A DNA stretch of 64,000 bases from Mesorhabditis belari (taxonomy: Eukaryota > Nematoda > Chromadorea > Rhabditida > Rhabditidae), in NCBI GenBank assembly GCA_958450365.1, contig CAUEEP010000735.1, positions 1,183,501 to 1,247,500 of the forward strand. Reading direction: 5' to 3'. Under the pieces are notes generated by a model. The model was not told where the DNA came from and did not search any database. It saw only the letters and a list, made by a program, of their open reading frames with translations. Shown here one piece after another: positions 32,602 through 52,433 of this stretch (positions are counted from its first letter, which is position 1; each line of letters begins with the position of its first letter). The position numbers and the translations under genes are program-made.

Positions 32602-33178
32602 GTTGTTGAAAATTTCAAATAAACAATGTGCAACGCAATTTTGAATGAGAATTTGTTGTCAAAAGAAGAAAGAGACACAAGACTTGTTGCTTTTTTAATG
32701 GATAATAAGTCTTTATTCCAATAAACGCTAATACTTAGCGTTACTTCATGACCTTTTCTTTACATAAAGCTGAACAATTGGTAGAAGCATAATTCGAAAC
32801 AAGAAAAGGGCCTTGGCCAGAAAACCCCCTTATCATGATTTTATGTTTTTTTTTTATGTGTGAGAGCTTTCCAAAGAAGGAAAACCCTTTCGCAAAAAAT
32901 ATCCCTTCAGAAGCTCTCAAACGCAACTTCTGTTGTTATCTCAAAGAAAAGCATTTTGCACGAATCAGCAACATTTCTTGGTGTATAAGTCCGATTGATC
33001 GACCAATCGAAAAATCAATTCATTGAAGGATTAGAATGTCAACACTCTTTTCATTTCTCTTTTTTTTTGGAAAAACCAAAAGAAACTTTATCCAATTCTT
33101 TTTCATTTCAGAATCTTTAACAATTGTCACTATCTTTTTTAGATTTTATATATATTATATTTATTATAGATCGCCATA

Positions 33179-41882
<8,704 letters not shown>

Positions 41883-42090
41883 TTTGTCAATTTGTTTAAT
41901 CTATTTCTTAGAGTTTTCAGTAAATATCCATTTTCCAATTTGTTCCAGCATCCCCCACCGACAAGTTTCGTTTGCTTGTTAATCGTTTCAAGCAAAATTG
42001 AATTTCTTCAAATTTCAAAGGTTGTAGGTGACTTTAAATTCCAAGAAATCAATTTTTGTGAAAATACAAATTTTTCAAAAACCGAAAGCG
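41883..42090. other. Hsp70 3' flank
   Basis: AT-rich. No clear AATAAA within 200 bp of the stop and no other feature. Confidence 0.4.
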
Positions 42091-42157
42091 CCGAAGCGGG
42101 CGGAGTCAAACCCGGGTCGTGTCGGCTAGAGACAAGTGCGCTCGCATTGCGCCATCC
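42091..42157 (-). tRNA. tRNA-like sequence
   Basis: Minus strand: D-arm TGGCGCAATGCGAGCGCAC (stem GCGC/GCGC), an anticodon-like arm TTGTC-TCTAGCC-GACAC and a T-arm-like CGGGTTTGACTCC. The acceptor ends do not pair. Lies back to back with 42165-42236. Confidence 0.35.
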
Positions 42158-42164
42158 ACAAAAG

Positions 42165-42236
42165 AACCTGACCGAGTGGTTAACGCGCGCGTCTTTCAAA
42201 CGGAAGGAACAGAGGTCGCAGGTTCACCTCCGCTTG
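42165..42236 (+). tRNA. tRNA-like sequence, class II-like layout
   Basis: CTGACCGAGTGGTTAACGC (D-arm of Ser/Leu type), a long anticodon-to-T spacing and GTCGCAGGTTCACCTCC. Stem pairing is imperfect, so no anticodon is assigned. Confidence 0.35.
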
Positions 42237-42576
42237 CCTTTTTGCCTTTTGCTTTTTGCTACAAAATTTTTTTTGTAGCAGCGAAGCTTCTGGTACTTTT
42301 AATAGTTTAGAATACAAAAATTTTTGTGAAAGATTCTTTTCCATAGAAAGAAAGCTTTGAAAAAAGTTGTAAAGACTTATGCACCAATCTAATAGTTCCA
42401 ACAACTATCTCAACATACTTAAGAAAGATTTTCTTCCGTGAACCAAAAATCACTTTGGTAACAGGACTTGGTGTTTTATGCAGGATGATGCTTATGCTCA
42501 CAAGGCTCGAGTGGTTTAGGACTGGCGCAAGAAGCATTTTCCCAACTTGGCCACCTTTAGTTGCCGCCCTCAAAAA

Positions 42577-43240
42577 TAAAATCTTAATGAAATTCTTGAT
42601 TTTTGGCCTCTTCGACTAAAAAAGTTACGTAAAATCAGCATTCGCGGTTGCTCGGAGGAAAGTTGCGGTTGCTCGACGGGTTTAGACGATATCACGCATT
42701 TCATCTTTTCGATCATTCAAGTTTTGTTCAAAGCGTGCTAACAAGAAAATTGCTTAAAAATTTGGAAAACATTTGAATTCTATGTAGAAATTATCTAGAA
42801 TTAAAGAATGAAACTCTTTCAGAAAATTGAAACGATGCAAGACAGTGCAAGTGATCGAATGACGTTTCTTAAAGGGAATTTTTCTGAAGCGAATCTCATT
42901 GAAACGGGTGAATTTGTGATATTTTAGTTTACGAATAAATTTTCTTTTCATTGGAATTCAATTTTTCGCAATTCAATCCCTATTCTTCATCCTCATCATC
43001 AAGTCTTCGAGATTGCGATTGCAAGAGTTGTTGCTCAAGTTCGGTGGGAGAAATTCCCTGAAAGTTGTGTCGTTTTTAGATCAGTTACAGATCAGATTCA
43101 TTTCTTGTCTTACTGTAGATATTTAGAACTTAATAACGGCAAACTAGCTACCATTTAGAATCGAAATTTGTCTACTTTTTTTGTCACAATATGCTGGTAA
43201 AATATAATACCCTAAATTGACTTAGATCTTGGCTTTACAG
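42577..43240 (+). repeat. Segmental duplication, right copy
   Basis: Copy of 30955-31612. The ARL4 exon 6 part is decayed: the acceptor AG is GG (TTTTTGG|C), a CGGTTGCTCG block is duplicated and codons are lost. The IFT22-like last exon here (42980-43057) is the functional one. The left copy holds the working ARL4 exons. Confidence 0.9.
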
Positions 43241-46200
43241 TACTTGAACGAATTGTGAAATCAATGATTATTCCACGAAAGACTTACTTTTTTAAATTGA
43301 ATATAGTATAAATTGTTGTCCTCGGCAAACGTGGCTCCCTCGATTGGCGAGACACCGGACGAGGAACTCAAAGTGTCATGATGAGTTCCAATCAAAAAAC
43401 CTAGAATTGATGTTTAAACAACTTACTTATTGAGGATTTTAGTCAAAAAAAAACTCTGAGATTTCTTTCTCAGGTTATATATTTTATATAACAGTTTAAT
43501 GTAATTTTGATTTACTACCCCAAACTTGGATTTACTATTCGACAGATTAGTTTAAAAGTCCTTAGAGGTACTCAGCAGGTAATACAGGATAGCCCATAAT
43601 GTGTGTACCTTATATGAAGGCAGATTAAGTTGAAAATGTTTAAGATTACTTAAACCTTGTTATTGCTACATTTTTATAACATTTTTACATTTATATTCTA
43701 AGTTTTAGCTCGATCAGTAAGAAAAATTAGGGCCATTAGAAGCTCCTTAGAAGCCTAAATTGCGCTAAAAATTGGAATATACGTGGAAAAATGTTATAAA
43801 AATGAAATTATAATAAACTTCTAAGTAATCTGACATATTTTAGGCTTAATCTGCCTTCATGTAAGGCGTAGGGCATATTATGGACCACCCTGTAAGTACT
43901 AATAGTTCAATGTTACAATTTGCTATGTAAAAAGAAATTTTTCTTCAAGAGATCAGTTAAATTTTGAAAACTGAAGCTAAAAGAAAGAGTAGACAATGAC
44001 TGAGACACAGAAGTGACTCTTTTTCCACAAATCCATGTAAGTGTTTCGATGGCTTGAGGCTCCCACTTTCCCCAACAATCCTTTCACATTTTTTTGGTCG
44101 AACTATCCAAGGACGACCTTCTTTCTCCTTTTTTTGCAAGTGAGAACGGACGAGTGAAAATGTATGGGCAAAGGGCGCGAAATCTTTCTCTCAGTAAGGG
44201 AGAGAGTAGAAAAAGAAATGAGACCAGGATTTTCGAGGCGACAAAAAAGGGGCACATTGGGTCGATTCGCGTTTTTTTTGCCCTCAATACTCTCTTTTAC
44301 TGTCTCATGCTGTTGAAAGTTTTGTTTACACGATAAATGACCAACCTTTGGAGCTCTTTGGAGCTCTATTGGACCAAAATCATGATTTCAGCTTGTTTAG
44401 TTCACTATCAGATCTGACCAGACTAATGATGAAGGCCAGATGAATAAGGGAAGATCAACTCGATGTGCTGGCCAAATCACATGAGCTATAGACCATTAGA
44501 CGCAGAATTTCACGCTGATTCCGAATCTGCTTTCTTTTTTGGCTACGGAACACTCTGTCAAAAGTGATATGCGTTTAAAGTTTTGTAAGAAGTTTCGTTA
44601 AGAAGAAAAAAATCAAATCGCAACATTAGAACCCTGTCTTCTGCGGGCGAAGCAGTTGCAACGGTGACCGAATGGTAGTGAGTTAGAACGCAAGCCAAAG
44701 AGTCTCTGGTTGGAGTCCGGTAGCTGGCTTTCTTTTTTCTTTTTTATGGTTTTTTATAGTCAACCGAGCAGTCCTGGTTGTTATTTCTTTGATTCATTTG
44801 ATTGATTTCTTTGATTCAAAGTTATCGTAAGCTTTCTAGGTACTTGAAACTTTGATGTATTTCCAAGCATTTACAGGTTCTTTAGATCCCAAACTCTTGA
44901 AGATTTTTCAAAAATCCGCCTCACAAAAGCCGGAGGCTTTCCGGACTTTCACCTCTTTTTTCCGAATCCATGTCACTTTCACCCTATTTGGTGGTGGAGG
45001 GGATAAAACAGGTGAACGGGGGTAGGAATGGAAAAGAGAAAGGGAAAAGGGGGATCCAAGTGAGCACAGTCTTTTCGGTCAGCATCCCAGACCCTTCACT
45101 GTCCTTTCTTTGAAGCCGGAGCAAAGGGAAATTCTTTCTCTGTTTAATTTGAAATCCAGATACGCTCCATGAAAAATGAGAAAGTTGTGAAACTTTGTCT
45201 TCAGACGCTTTAAAAGGCTCCTTTCTAGCCGAGAAAAGGTAGGTTTTTGGCTTAGTGGATTGCGCGTTATTCTTCTACCCAAGGGTTCAATCCCTGATGC
45301 ACCAGTTTGTTTTTGTTCTTCTTCTAAAGTAGCTTTTAGCATTTTACAGCTAATTGCATTAGGAAAGTAGGAACTGTTGATTAAAGTTCAATTTTATACA
45401 TAAAGGCAAATGACAAAGGAAAGTCATTTGGCAGATTTTGATTTTAGATTCGGATTTCTCATACCCGATTCTATAAAGTGCACTAGGTGTCCAGACTAGT
45501 TTACCGTTCGTTTTTCCCTAGTTAGCTTGGTTCTGGTTTAGTACCGGGCCAGAAATCAGACTCAAAACCGGATCCTGGATTTGGCCTGATAAAGCATGGA
45601 CCTTTCTCTGAGTTGATTTGGTCGGACTTTGACTTAAACTCTAAATTTGTCAGATAAACTGTCAGATGTCAGATAGCCATCAAATAAACTACACAGTTCA
45701 GGCAAAAATCAGCCAAACTCTGGCCCTGATCTGGTTTGGCTCAGGTCTAGCCTGGTCCTCTGGTCTAAGCCAATAAGAAGCCAAAACCCTTGTCAAAAAT
45801 CAGCCAAACTCTGGCCCTGATCTGGTTTGGCTCAGGTCTAGCCTGGTCCTCTGGTCTAAGCCAATAAGAAGCCAAAACCCTTGTCCTTTCCTGGTCTAAT
45901 TTCAAGTCTACTTTTCATTTCTAACACCAGTCCTAACAATGCACAAAATTTTAATGGAAATGGGGATTTCAACTGTTCACCCCATCGAATCCCTTCTCTA
46001 TACAGGGGAGCCACTTTCGATTTTTTTTCTTTTCACTCCCCCCACTCTCCCCTTTTCCCCTTCAAATCTCTATTCCTTTTCAATCTTCGATTTCACCCAT
46101 TCTCGCGCGCACCCCTCCCCTCCATCCGATCGTCCTTTTCATCCCTTTTTCTGTTTTTGCCTTGCCTTTCCCCACTTACAACCCTTCGAAAGTTGAAGTT

Positions 46201-48597
46201 CCGGTCATTTAAAACACGATTAAACATTAATTTTTGCATTTGTTTTGATTCAATAAACACTTAAATCTTTAGAACAATTGTCTTAATGATTCTAATCCAT
46301 CCAGTCTAGAATGCTTGTCATTTTCTGGTTAATTTCTGGTTATTTAAAGGATTTAAAAGAAGATTTGCAGTGTTAAGCTTGTACTTTTACACGAAAATTC
46401 AACTTTTGGGAATAAGAATCTGAGCATCTACAGTATTTTGTTTTATTTGGTAAGTGATAACTGTTCACCTTTCATTTGTTCCCTATTTTTTCAATTTTCA
46501 GTCATTTTCCCATGATTTTCATATATTTTTCTTGATTTTATATTTGTATTATTGTATTGGGTTGGTGAATTGAAAACTGCGGCCTATTGTCATATGTGAC
46601 AATTTGAGCACTTTCTTCAAAAGAAACCCATTTTGGTGTCAATGGAAAAGTTGTAGAGAATCAAAAATCAAGCTTATATCCAAATTTTCAGAACGATTCA
46701 AAAACTGGTTTTCAAGAAATGCCAAATTTACGAATTTTCACAAAACTTGCATTTTAAGCGAAACTACGAAGTGTATCTTTTTGGAAATTTGGCTATAAGC
46801 CTAATTTTTAATTCTCTACAACTTTTCCATTGACACCAAAATGGGTTTCTTTTGAAGAAAGTGCTCAAACTGAGACAGCGGACATCTCCAGTCCTCCATT
46901 TTTGAGTCTCACACTTGTCTCACACACAAACCAAAATCCTACGACGAAAGAGGAATCCGCAAATTGCCTGTAAAATGGGCAGAAGTCGTCAATAATAATG
47001 GAAATTATTTGGAATGAATTGATGGTTTTATGTTGAATAAATTTTAGTTCAAAGTCCGGCAGTTTTCAATTCACCAACCCAATATATTCTAAAATTTCGA
47101 TTTCCCACCGACATTATCTCCTCGTATTTTGTGCGTTTTTTGGATAAAATCCTCTTCGATTTCTCGTAGAGCGCCCGGGCGATTCGCATCAAAAACATAG
47201 CAAAATGTCACATCGTTTGAGAAAAGGGGAACTAGAAAAAATATTTTTAATGTTTTTTACACCAAATTTTTCTTTTCCACAATGCTTAGACGTTATTTTG
47301 GTTGTAGAACAAGTGATTCATCACAATTTTTTGAAAGACTGACAGAATTGAGAAGTTTTGCAAGTGCATTTTTACAAAATTTCAGATCTACCGCTTTTTA
47401 TCTAATCTTTACGAGAAATTGACGAGATTTCATTTTCTCAATTTTCTTCCTTTCTTTCTTCTTCCTTTCTTTCTTCTTCCTTTCTTTCTTCTTCCTTATC
47501 TTTCTTCTTCCTTATCATTTTTTGATCTTCTTAGGCAAGCTTCTTAGGCAAACGATAGCTCAGTAGTAGAGCATCTGCACGGTAAGCAGAAGGTCGAGGG
47601 TTCAATTCCCTCTCGGTTCCAAATCCGATTCCAAATCAAATTCCATTCATTTCTTCACTTTATTACCATTTAAATAACTCATCGTCTCAATCCCGGGCGT
47701 ATCTACAATAATAATCGTCGAGTAGTCCTCTTTCCCGACTCGAACCCGCTTCGAGAAGACTTTTGGTTCAAAGGTCTAAAACTTTAAGTATTAGATGATT
47801 CTTTTACTTTGGAAACGGTATTGATTGTTTAATACTTTTGTTCTAGAATTTTATTTGCATTTTGGTCCGCTCTGTCATTGACTTGAATCCTTGACTTGAC
47901 TTGAATCTGGCTCATGGGTTTAGCCATGGAAAATTCATGGGACATGGGAAAATTCCAAGCCGAGCCTAATTCCACCTTCGTTTTCTCAGCCGTCTTTTTG
48001 CCGATCGCTCTGAAATTTTGTTTACAAGCAGAGAATTTCAATTTCTATTTGTAAACAAAATTTCAGAGGAATCGGCAAAAAGACGGCTGAGAACACGAAG
48101 GTGGAATTAGATTCGGATTGGAATTTTCCCATTTCTACTAGTGATATTCCTTTAAGTGACACAGCTTGTTAGGTTTTTAAGAATGCTTAACTGCTTAACT
48201 GCTTAACTTCTCAAATTTCATTATAAGAAATGTTTACAATCAAAACCGAAATGCAGGATTGTTTCAAAAACATTTTTCCAGGCAATTTTTTGGCTTTGCT
48301 TGGCCTGGTACAGGTTGAGGTCTGGTACAAGTTTAGGATCCGGTTCTTGAATGTATTCTGCCTGATTGTGCCTTCATTGCATAGCAAACAACTAGCAATT
48401 GCATATAGGCATATCAATTTAATGCAAATTTTAAAACCCTACCATTGAGTAATCCTTTTGCACAAGTTGCCCTAAAAGAGTCGAAACAACGGTCGTTTTC
48501 CCGGCACCCATCGGACCTTTGAAAATCGTAAACAACAATTTACGAAATCCTTACCAATAAACAAAAACGGATTCGGTGTAAGGAATTTGATCTGCAT
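42980..48597 (-). CDS. IFT22/RABL5-like small GTPase
   Basis: Six exons on the minus strand: 48555-48597, 48443-48516, 47667-47775, 47109-47231, 43288-43400, 42980-43057. All introns are GT-AG and in phase; the first is 38 nt. The product is 179 aa (human IFT22 is about 185). G1 is FIGPMGAGKTT (residues 13-23), G3 is IVDTPGIE (62-69), and CYVFDANRPG follows. The G4 region is FLIGTHHDT in place of NKxD, reminiscent of the AHHK of IFT22, and the C-terminus is acidic. IFT22 is a Rab-like subunit of the intraflagellar transport B complex in cilia; the assignment rests on length, motif order and the degenerate G4. Intron 4 (3.7 kb) contains MITEs and tRNA-like repeats, intron 3 a tRNA-like sequence and intron 2 a foldback. 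A divergent Ras-like GTPase of another family remains possible. Confidence 0.7.
43585..43892. mobile_element. TA-flanked MITE
   Basis: Ends CAGGATAGCCCATAATGTGT and the diverged inverse (CATATTATGGACCACCCTG), with long arms (GAAGGCAGATTAAG / CTTAATCTGCCTTC). 308 bp in intron 4 of the IFT22-like gene. Confidence 0.75.
44094..44336 (+). CDS. Uncertain open frame, 80 codons
   Basis: TTG-start frame with a charged middle (GQRARNLSLSKGESRKRNET) and a hydrophobic end (VFFALNTLFYCLMLLKVLF). It lies antisense within IFT22-like intron 4. No support beyond openness. Confidence 0.18.
   Translation: MVELSKDDLLSPFFASENGRVKMYGQRARNLSLSKGESRKRNETRIFEATKKGHIGSIRVFFALNTLFYCLMLLKVLFTR
44505..44745 (+). repeat. 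Dispersed repeat carrying a tRNA-like sequence
   Basis: The leader ACGCAGAATTTCACGCTGAT followed by TCCGAATCTG is shared with 61997-62030. It ends in a tRNA-like block (44664-44736: GGTGACCGAATGGTAGTGAG ... CTGGTTGGAGTCCGG). The acceptor is unpaired. Confidence 0.5.
45246..45304 (+). tRNA. Truncated tRNA-like sequence
   Basis: GGCTTAGTGGATTGCGCG (D-arm) followed closely by CCAAGGGTTCAATCCCTG (good T-arm) and TGCACCA. Too short for a full tRNA. The terminal CACCA is suggestive but may be chance. Confidence 0.3.
45703..45884. repeat. Perfect-looking 91-bp tandem duplication
   Basis: CAAAAATCAGCCAAACTCTG ... GCCAAAACCCTTGT occurs twice head to tail (45703-45793, 45794-45884), apparently without differences, so it is recent or corrected. 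Confidence 0.9.
45885..46556. other. C/T-rich and AT-rich stretch inside IFT22-like intron 4
   Basis: A pyrimidine-rich tract at about 46020-46190 gives long open frames that look compositional. No gene or element recognised. Confidence 0.45.
46557..47082 (+). mobile_element. mariner-derived MITE, copy 3
   Basis: 526 bp, TA-flanked, in IFT22-like intron 4. It ends about 27 bp from the 5' splice site of exon 4 (47108/47109). The 64-codon open frame at 46604-46798 is part of the MITE and recurs in copy 5. Confidence 0.92.
47547..47620 (+). tRNA. Best-preserved tRNA-like sequence
   Basis: D-arm TAGCTCAGTAGTAGAGCA, anticodon arm TCTGC-ACGGTAA-GCAGA (perfect 5-bp stem; anticodon would be GGT at 47581-47583) and T-arm GAGGG-TTCAATT-CCCTC (perfect). 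However, the 5' strand GGCAAACG does not pair with CGGTTCC, and position 33 is C in place of the near-universal U. It sits in intron 3 of the IFT22-like gene, antisense to it. Possibly a recent pseudogene. Confidence 0.45.
47945..48133. mobile_element. Foldback element, family member 1
   Basis: Arms of about 90 bp (CCACCTTCGTTTTCTCAGCC, TTGTTTACA and inverses) around a short AAATTG-type loop. The same family is at 56773-56944. Lies in IFT22-like intron 2. Confidence 0.85.
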
Positions 48598-49049
48598 TTA
48601 GTTTAAAAAATGGAATGCTAGTAATTTTTTGGAATTTATGCCAATTCTTTCTGCGTTTTTATTTTGTTTTATCGATGTTGCCTAGCAACAAAATTCATAG
48701 TTTGTAGAGGGAAAGAGGAAAAAGATTCCCCGGAAATTTGAAACAATTTTGAAACAAACAAACAATGAGAATTATTGGGTAACTTTTTCAAGTCATTTTT
48801 AAATGTCTAGGTTTTAAATGACGATTGAAACCGATCATTTTTCTCTTCTTCTTATCGAATCCCTCTTTCGACTAAAAAAATACGAGAATTGATTTAACTT
48901 CTAAGTTTAATTGACTAGCTTTATCAATTTTTTTTCTGTGCAATTTTGTCGACTATTTGAATAGTTTAAAGCTTTCAAATGATGAAATAGAATTTGATTG
49001 GATCATAGTAATAAGTAAATTAAGCGACAGGACGCTTAAGACAGATCGC
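48598..49049. other. Region upstream of the IFT22-like gene
   Basis: Nothing recognised. A short ATG frame ending at a GT donor (48765-48778) is too small to judge. Confidence 0.35.
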
Positions 49050-49170
49050 ATCATGCTCAGGCTTAGGCTTAGGCTTTGGCTTTGCTGAGGCTTAGGCTTA
49101 AACTTAGGCTTTGGATTTGGCTTTGCTCAGGCTCAGGCTTAGGCTTAGGGCTTAGGCTTAGGCTTTTGTG
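49050..49170. repeat. Interstitial TTAGGC telomere-like array
   Basis: GCTTAGGCTTAGGCTT repeats with GGCTTTGG and GCTCAGGC interruptions. The TTAGGC register is the nematode telomere repeat. Confidence 0.8.
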
Positions 49171-49319
49171 GAAAAAGATAGCCAAATTTGAAGAGGGACG
49201 GCACTTTATGGCCGGTTTTCGATGAAAATGGCTATAATATGGCATATAGGCTAAAGTTAAAAGGTCGAACTAAGCCTAGAAATCATAAAAAAGATCCGAC
49301 TGAAGTCCATTTATTGGTG

Positions 49320-49975
49320 ATGATGGTATTGATTAGGTTGGGGAGAGGGTCTTAAACTTGTCCGATCTGGACGTGCAAAAGCTCATTCGAAAGCTAATTT
49401 TCTAGTGGATTGGATTGGAGTGGAAGAAAACCGTTTTTTAATATATCAATTTTCAAAGTTTTTGCAGCCGTTTTACTGAGGGGTGTCAGATCTCAAATTT
49501 AGCGACACCATCTCTGAAATTTTTATATAGGCCTTTAGAAGTAAAAAGAAAAAGAGATTGAAAGGTAAAACATCAAAATAAAAGTAAGACAAAAGTTTTT
49601 GACGTAAAAGGAATTGAAATGAAGTAAAAAGATGCATAGCTTGTTTTTGACATAAGCCTCATATCCACTACACCACTAGGCCATCTTTTAGAGAAGTGTG
49701 CGCGCATCAAATAAGAAGTTTCATCAAAAATCATACGAAAAACTTTTTTTCCGTTACAGAGTAGTTGCGGAAGAATTAGAAACTCATCAGAACCAGCCTG
49801 AGCCTCAGCATGATCCGATCTGTCTTATTATATGATCTCAAAAATTTGAGCATAATGACGCCTAGAAAGAAAAGTTGGTTGAGTCCTACTTATAGGAGTC
49901 CCAAACGGGAAGCCCTTAGGTTAGAGCGATTTGCCAGAAGGCGAGCGATTACGCCGCTGCACTAAAGAACACCTA
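49320..49975. repeat. Diverged single-arm relative of the giant foldback, with tRNA-like pieces
   Basis: GGGAGAGGGTCTTAAAC, AAAGCTCATTCGAAAGCTAA, then AAGTTTTTGCAG...GTTTTACTGAG parallel the arm of 14564-14720. Downstream are two tRNA-like fragments: a D-arm in minus orientation (CCACTACACCACTAGGCC, about 49667-49685) and GTTAGAGCGATTTGCCAGAAG (about 49920-49970). Confidence 0.45.
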
Positions 49976-50939
49976 AAGATTTTGTTTTCTCCTGTTCATG
50001 GTACTCGGCGAAGATACTGAGCTCTGAACTGAGCTAAGAATTTGTACGGGGGTTTTCATGGTCGAGGAATCGACTGGCAATATTTATTTCAACTAATCTT
50101 CCACGATGATTTGTGTAAGAGATATTATAGAGTTTATAGTAGATTTCTTTCTTCCAATTTATTCCAATTTCATTTTTCTTTGAATATTCTTTCCAAATCA
50201 CCCTAACTGACCAATGTTTTTTTTTTTGTTGACCTTCGATCATATCCGTTTATTCTCCAAAAAAAAGAACAATAAAGTGTCGACTCAGAGAGAAACAAAA
50301 GAACAAAAGAGATAAGAAAGGTGAATCAAAATGTGAAAAATTTAGACTGATTTCGAAAAGCGAAAATCTCACACAAATTTGGGGTTTCTTTGTTTGATTT
50401 TTCTTCTTTTTGAGTTGTAAAAGAAAAGATTTGATGGGGAAATCACATGAAATCTTTTGAATCTTTTGAATCTTTCGAATCACATGAATTTTTGCATTAT
50501 TGATCTATTTGTTATCGAGATTTTCAAAGATTTTCCAAGAAAACGATTTCGGTTCAATTTCATTGTTCTCTTTTATTTTTCGATTTATCCTCGTTAGTTA
50601 AACGCTTAAAAGCTTTATTTACAGCTCGAAGACTTGAAAGAAAACAGCGGGGATCAGCAAACGATCATGTAAGTCAATTTCACTTGCATTTTCTTTTTCT
50701 TTAACAAGGAAATCCATAAAATTCTTGAAAACTGACTAATCCATCACCACAAAACACTTGCAATGTGTCATTGCCATTCCTCATTTTTCTCATCTTTCCT
50801 TGAAATTTTCTCACTTTCATATAGGAACAGCTGTTAGGGTAATTTTCTAATTAATCTTACAAGTTTTTAAAGCTGATAAATATTCAAATAGTAAGATATA
50901 AGGCTTTACTCTAGAGACAATGGGGAAACGTATCGATTT
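49976..50939. other. AT-rich stretch with one possible micro-exon
   Basis: No gene assigned. 50625-50669 lies between TTTACAG and GTAAGT and is open in two frames (for example RRLERKQRGSANDH), followed by a possible 13-14-nt exon after CATATAG (50824). This may be part of an unresolved gene. Confidence 0.25.
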
Positions 50940-51119
50940 AACTCATTGGTAGATCATAGCTCACTGGTAGATCATAGCTCATTGCTAGATCGTAGCTCAT
51001 TGGTAGATCGTAGCTCATTGCTAGATCGTAACTCATTGGTAGATCGTAGCTCATTGCTAGATCGTAGCTAATTGCTAGATCGTAGCTCATTGCTAGATCG
51101 TAGCTCATTGGTAGATCGT
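50940..51119 (+). repeat. 18-bp minisatellite made of tRNA D-arm units
   Basis: Ten copies of AGCTCATTGGTAGATCGT (or GCTAG and ATCAT variants), strictly 18 bp apart, run straight into a tRNA-like sequence whose own D-arm is the tenth copy. The minus-strand frame with repeated SYDLAM is only a translation of this array. Confidence 0.92.
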
Positions 51120-51153
51120 TCGGCCGATAATTCGGGTTCGAATCCCGGTGACG
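51102..51153 (+). tRNA. tRNA-like sequence at the end of the D-arm array
   Basis: D-arm TAGCTCATTGGTAGATCG, anticodon-like TTCGGCCGATAA and T-arm TTCGGGTTCGAATCCCGG (good stem). The 3' half of the anticodon stem and the variable loop are missing, and no acceptor partner is visible. Confidence 0.4.
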
Positions 51154-51256
51154 ATTATGTTTTGTCTTCAAAGCCCCACCTAAACTTTGTTATTACAAGA
51201 TCTAGAGAATAAAATGTCAAAACAATTGTTACTTTATAAAAAAGTCATAACAATTG

Positions 51257-51524
51257 CTAGTTTCCCTTGAAAATTCCCCAAAACCCAGACGATTTCTCTT
51301 CGATATCCCACGAAACAGTGGTTTTGCGGTCCATGTGTTGTAATTCGATCCGAGTTCGTCCTTTCCTTTTTCTCCTTTCTCTATCTTGGAGGCACTGTTG
51401 CTGATTACAAAACCAAAAACTCCATAGACACAAAAGAAAAGACCAAAAGCTTCCCCAAAAACTTTGGGGATTTTTCCTCTGGGATCATCGTGGATCGGAT
51501 TACTTTGGGCACATGCAAAGTCAT
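51257..51524 (-). CDS. Candidate small two-exon gene, 54 aa
   Basis: Exons 51504-51524 (MTLHVPK) and 51257-51400 join in phase 0 across GTAATC...AATCAG (103-nt intron). Exon 2 is Arg/Lys-rich, then CWD-like: QQCLQDRERRKRKGRTRIEL ... TTVSWDIEEKSSGFWGIFKG. Composition looks coding. No family recognised, and upstream exons may exist. Confidence 0.35.
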
Positions 51525-52433
51525 TTTTCGCTTTTTAAGCTGGTAGCTTGCTGGAATTTCACAAGTTTTGTTGTTGCTTTTCGAAAATTTCATGATTCTA
51601 TGAAATAAGTTTAAGAAAAAGTACAAAAACCAAGAAAAAAAAGGCCAAGAAGGGTAGCAAGGTTTCACCGAAGTTTAAGTACAGTTTAAAGTAGCCTAAG
51701 TGATCTTCTGAATTTATCTGAATCTTCTGAATAATCCGAATTCTGAATCTAAATAATCTAAATAATCTAAATATCAATTCTGAAAGGTTTTTTATTAAAG
51801 TAAAAATCGAAAAAGAGTCATCTCCGCCAATCACTTGTCTTCCAAACAAAAAGCAAGATTGAAAAAGAGAAGAACACCAAGAATTGGACTCTTTGAGTGG
51901 CAGACGACATGAAAATGAGTGACATGACAATGTTCATTTCAAAAAAATGACTACCAATTGGTTGTTCGGTTGATTTGTGAAGAAAGTTTGATAATTTCTC
52001 AATTCAAAGTTTGGAGATCTGATTTTTATCCTCTCAGTTCAATTTAGATATTTGATTCTTATGATCTCATTATCATTTCAAGTTTGATAATCTTAAATTA
52101 CTCAATTCCTGAACACAAATTGCCAAATTAAGCAAAATTATAGCAAAATTATAGCAAAATTTTGAAACACTCAACAACTATTGCTCTTTTTCGTTCATTT
52201 CCTTAGACAACACTGTACCATATGGAGCTTGAGCTTTTTCAGCAAAATCTAGCAAAAGCTTTCTTCAAAAAAGATGACAATTTTAGTCTTTGTTCAAAAA
52301 ATATATGACAATTCGCTATTTTAGCACTTTTTTTTCTCAATTTCTCAATTGTCCTGGAAACTGAGCTCAAATTTTCTAAAAAACGATTATAAGCTGGTTG
52401 TTTTTGTTACAACTTGTTCAAAAATAAATAGAT
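51525..52433. other. AT-rich stretch, nothing recognised
   Basis: Open frames on the minus strand (51405-51930) have biased composition and no splice partners. Confidence 0.4.

Noticed and set aside
33010..33178. Heat-shock elements upstream of hsp70
   Set aside because: Scattered TTC/GAA triplets are present, but no clear run of three properly spaced nGAAn units was found.
46604..46798. Conserved 64-aa ORF also at 56124-56318
   Set aside because: Conserved only because both are copies of the same MITE. Other copies break the frame.
50938..51171. Minus-strand ORF of repeated SYDLAM/SYDLPM hexapeptides
   Set aside because: It is the translation of the 18-bp D-arm minisatellite. Unit length divisible by three keeps the frame open.
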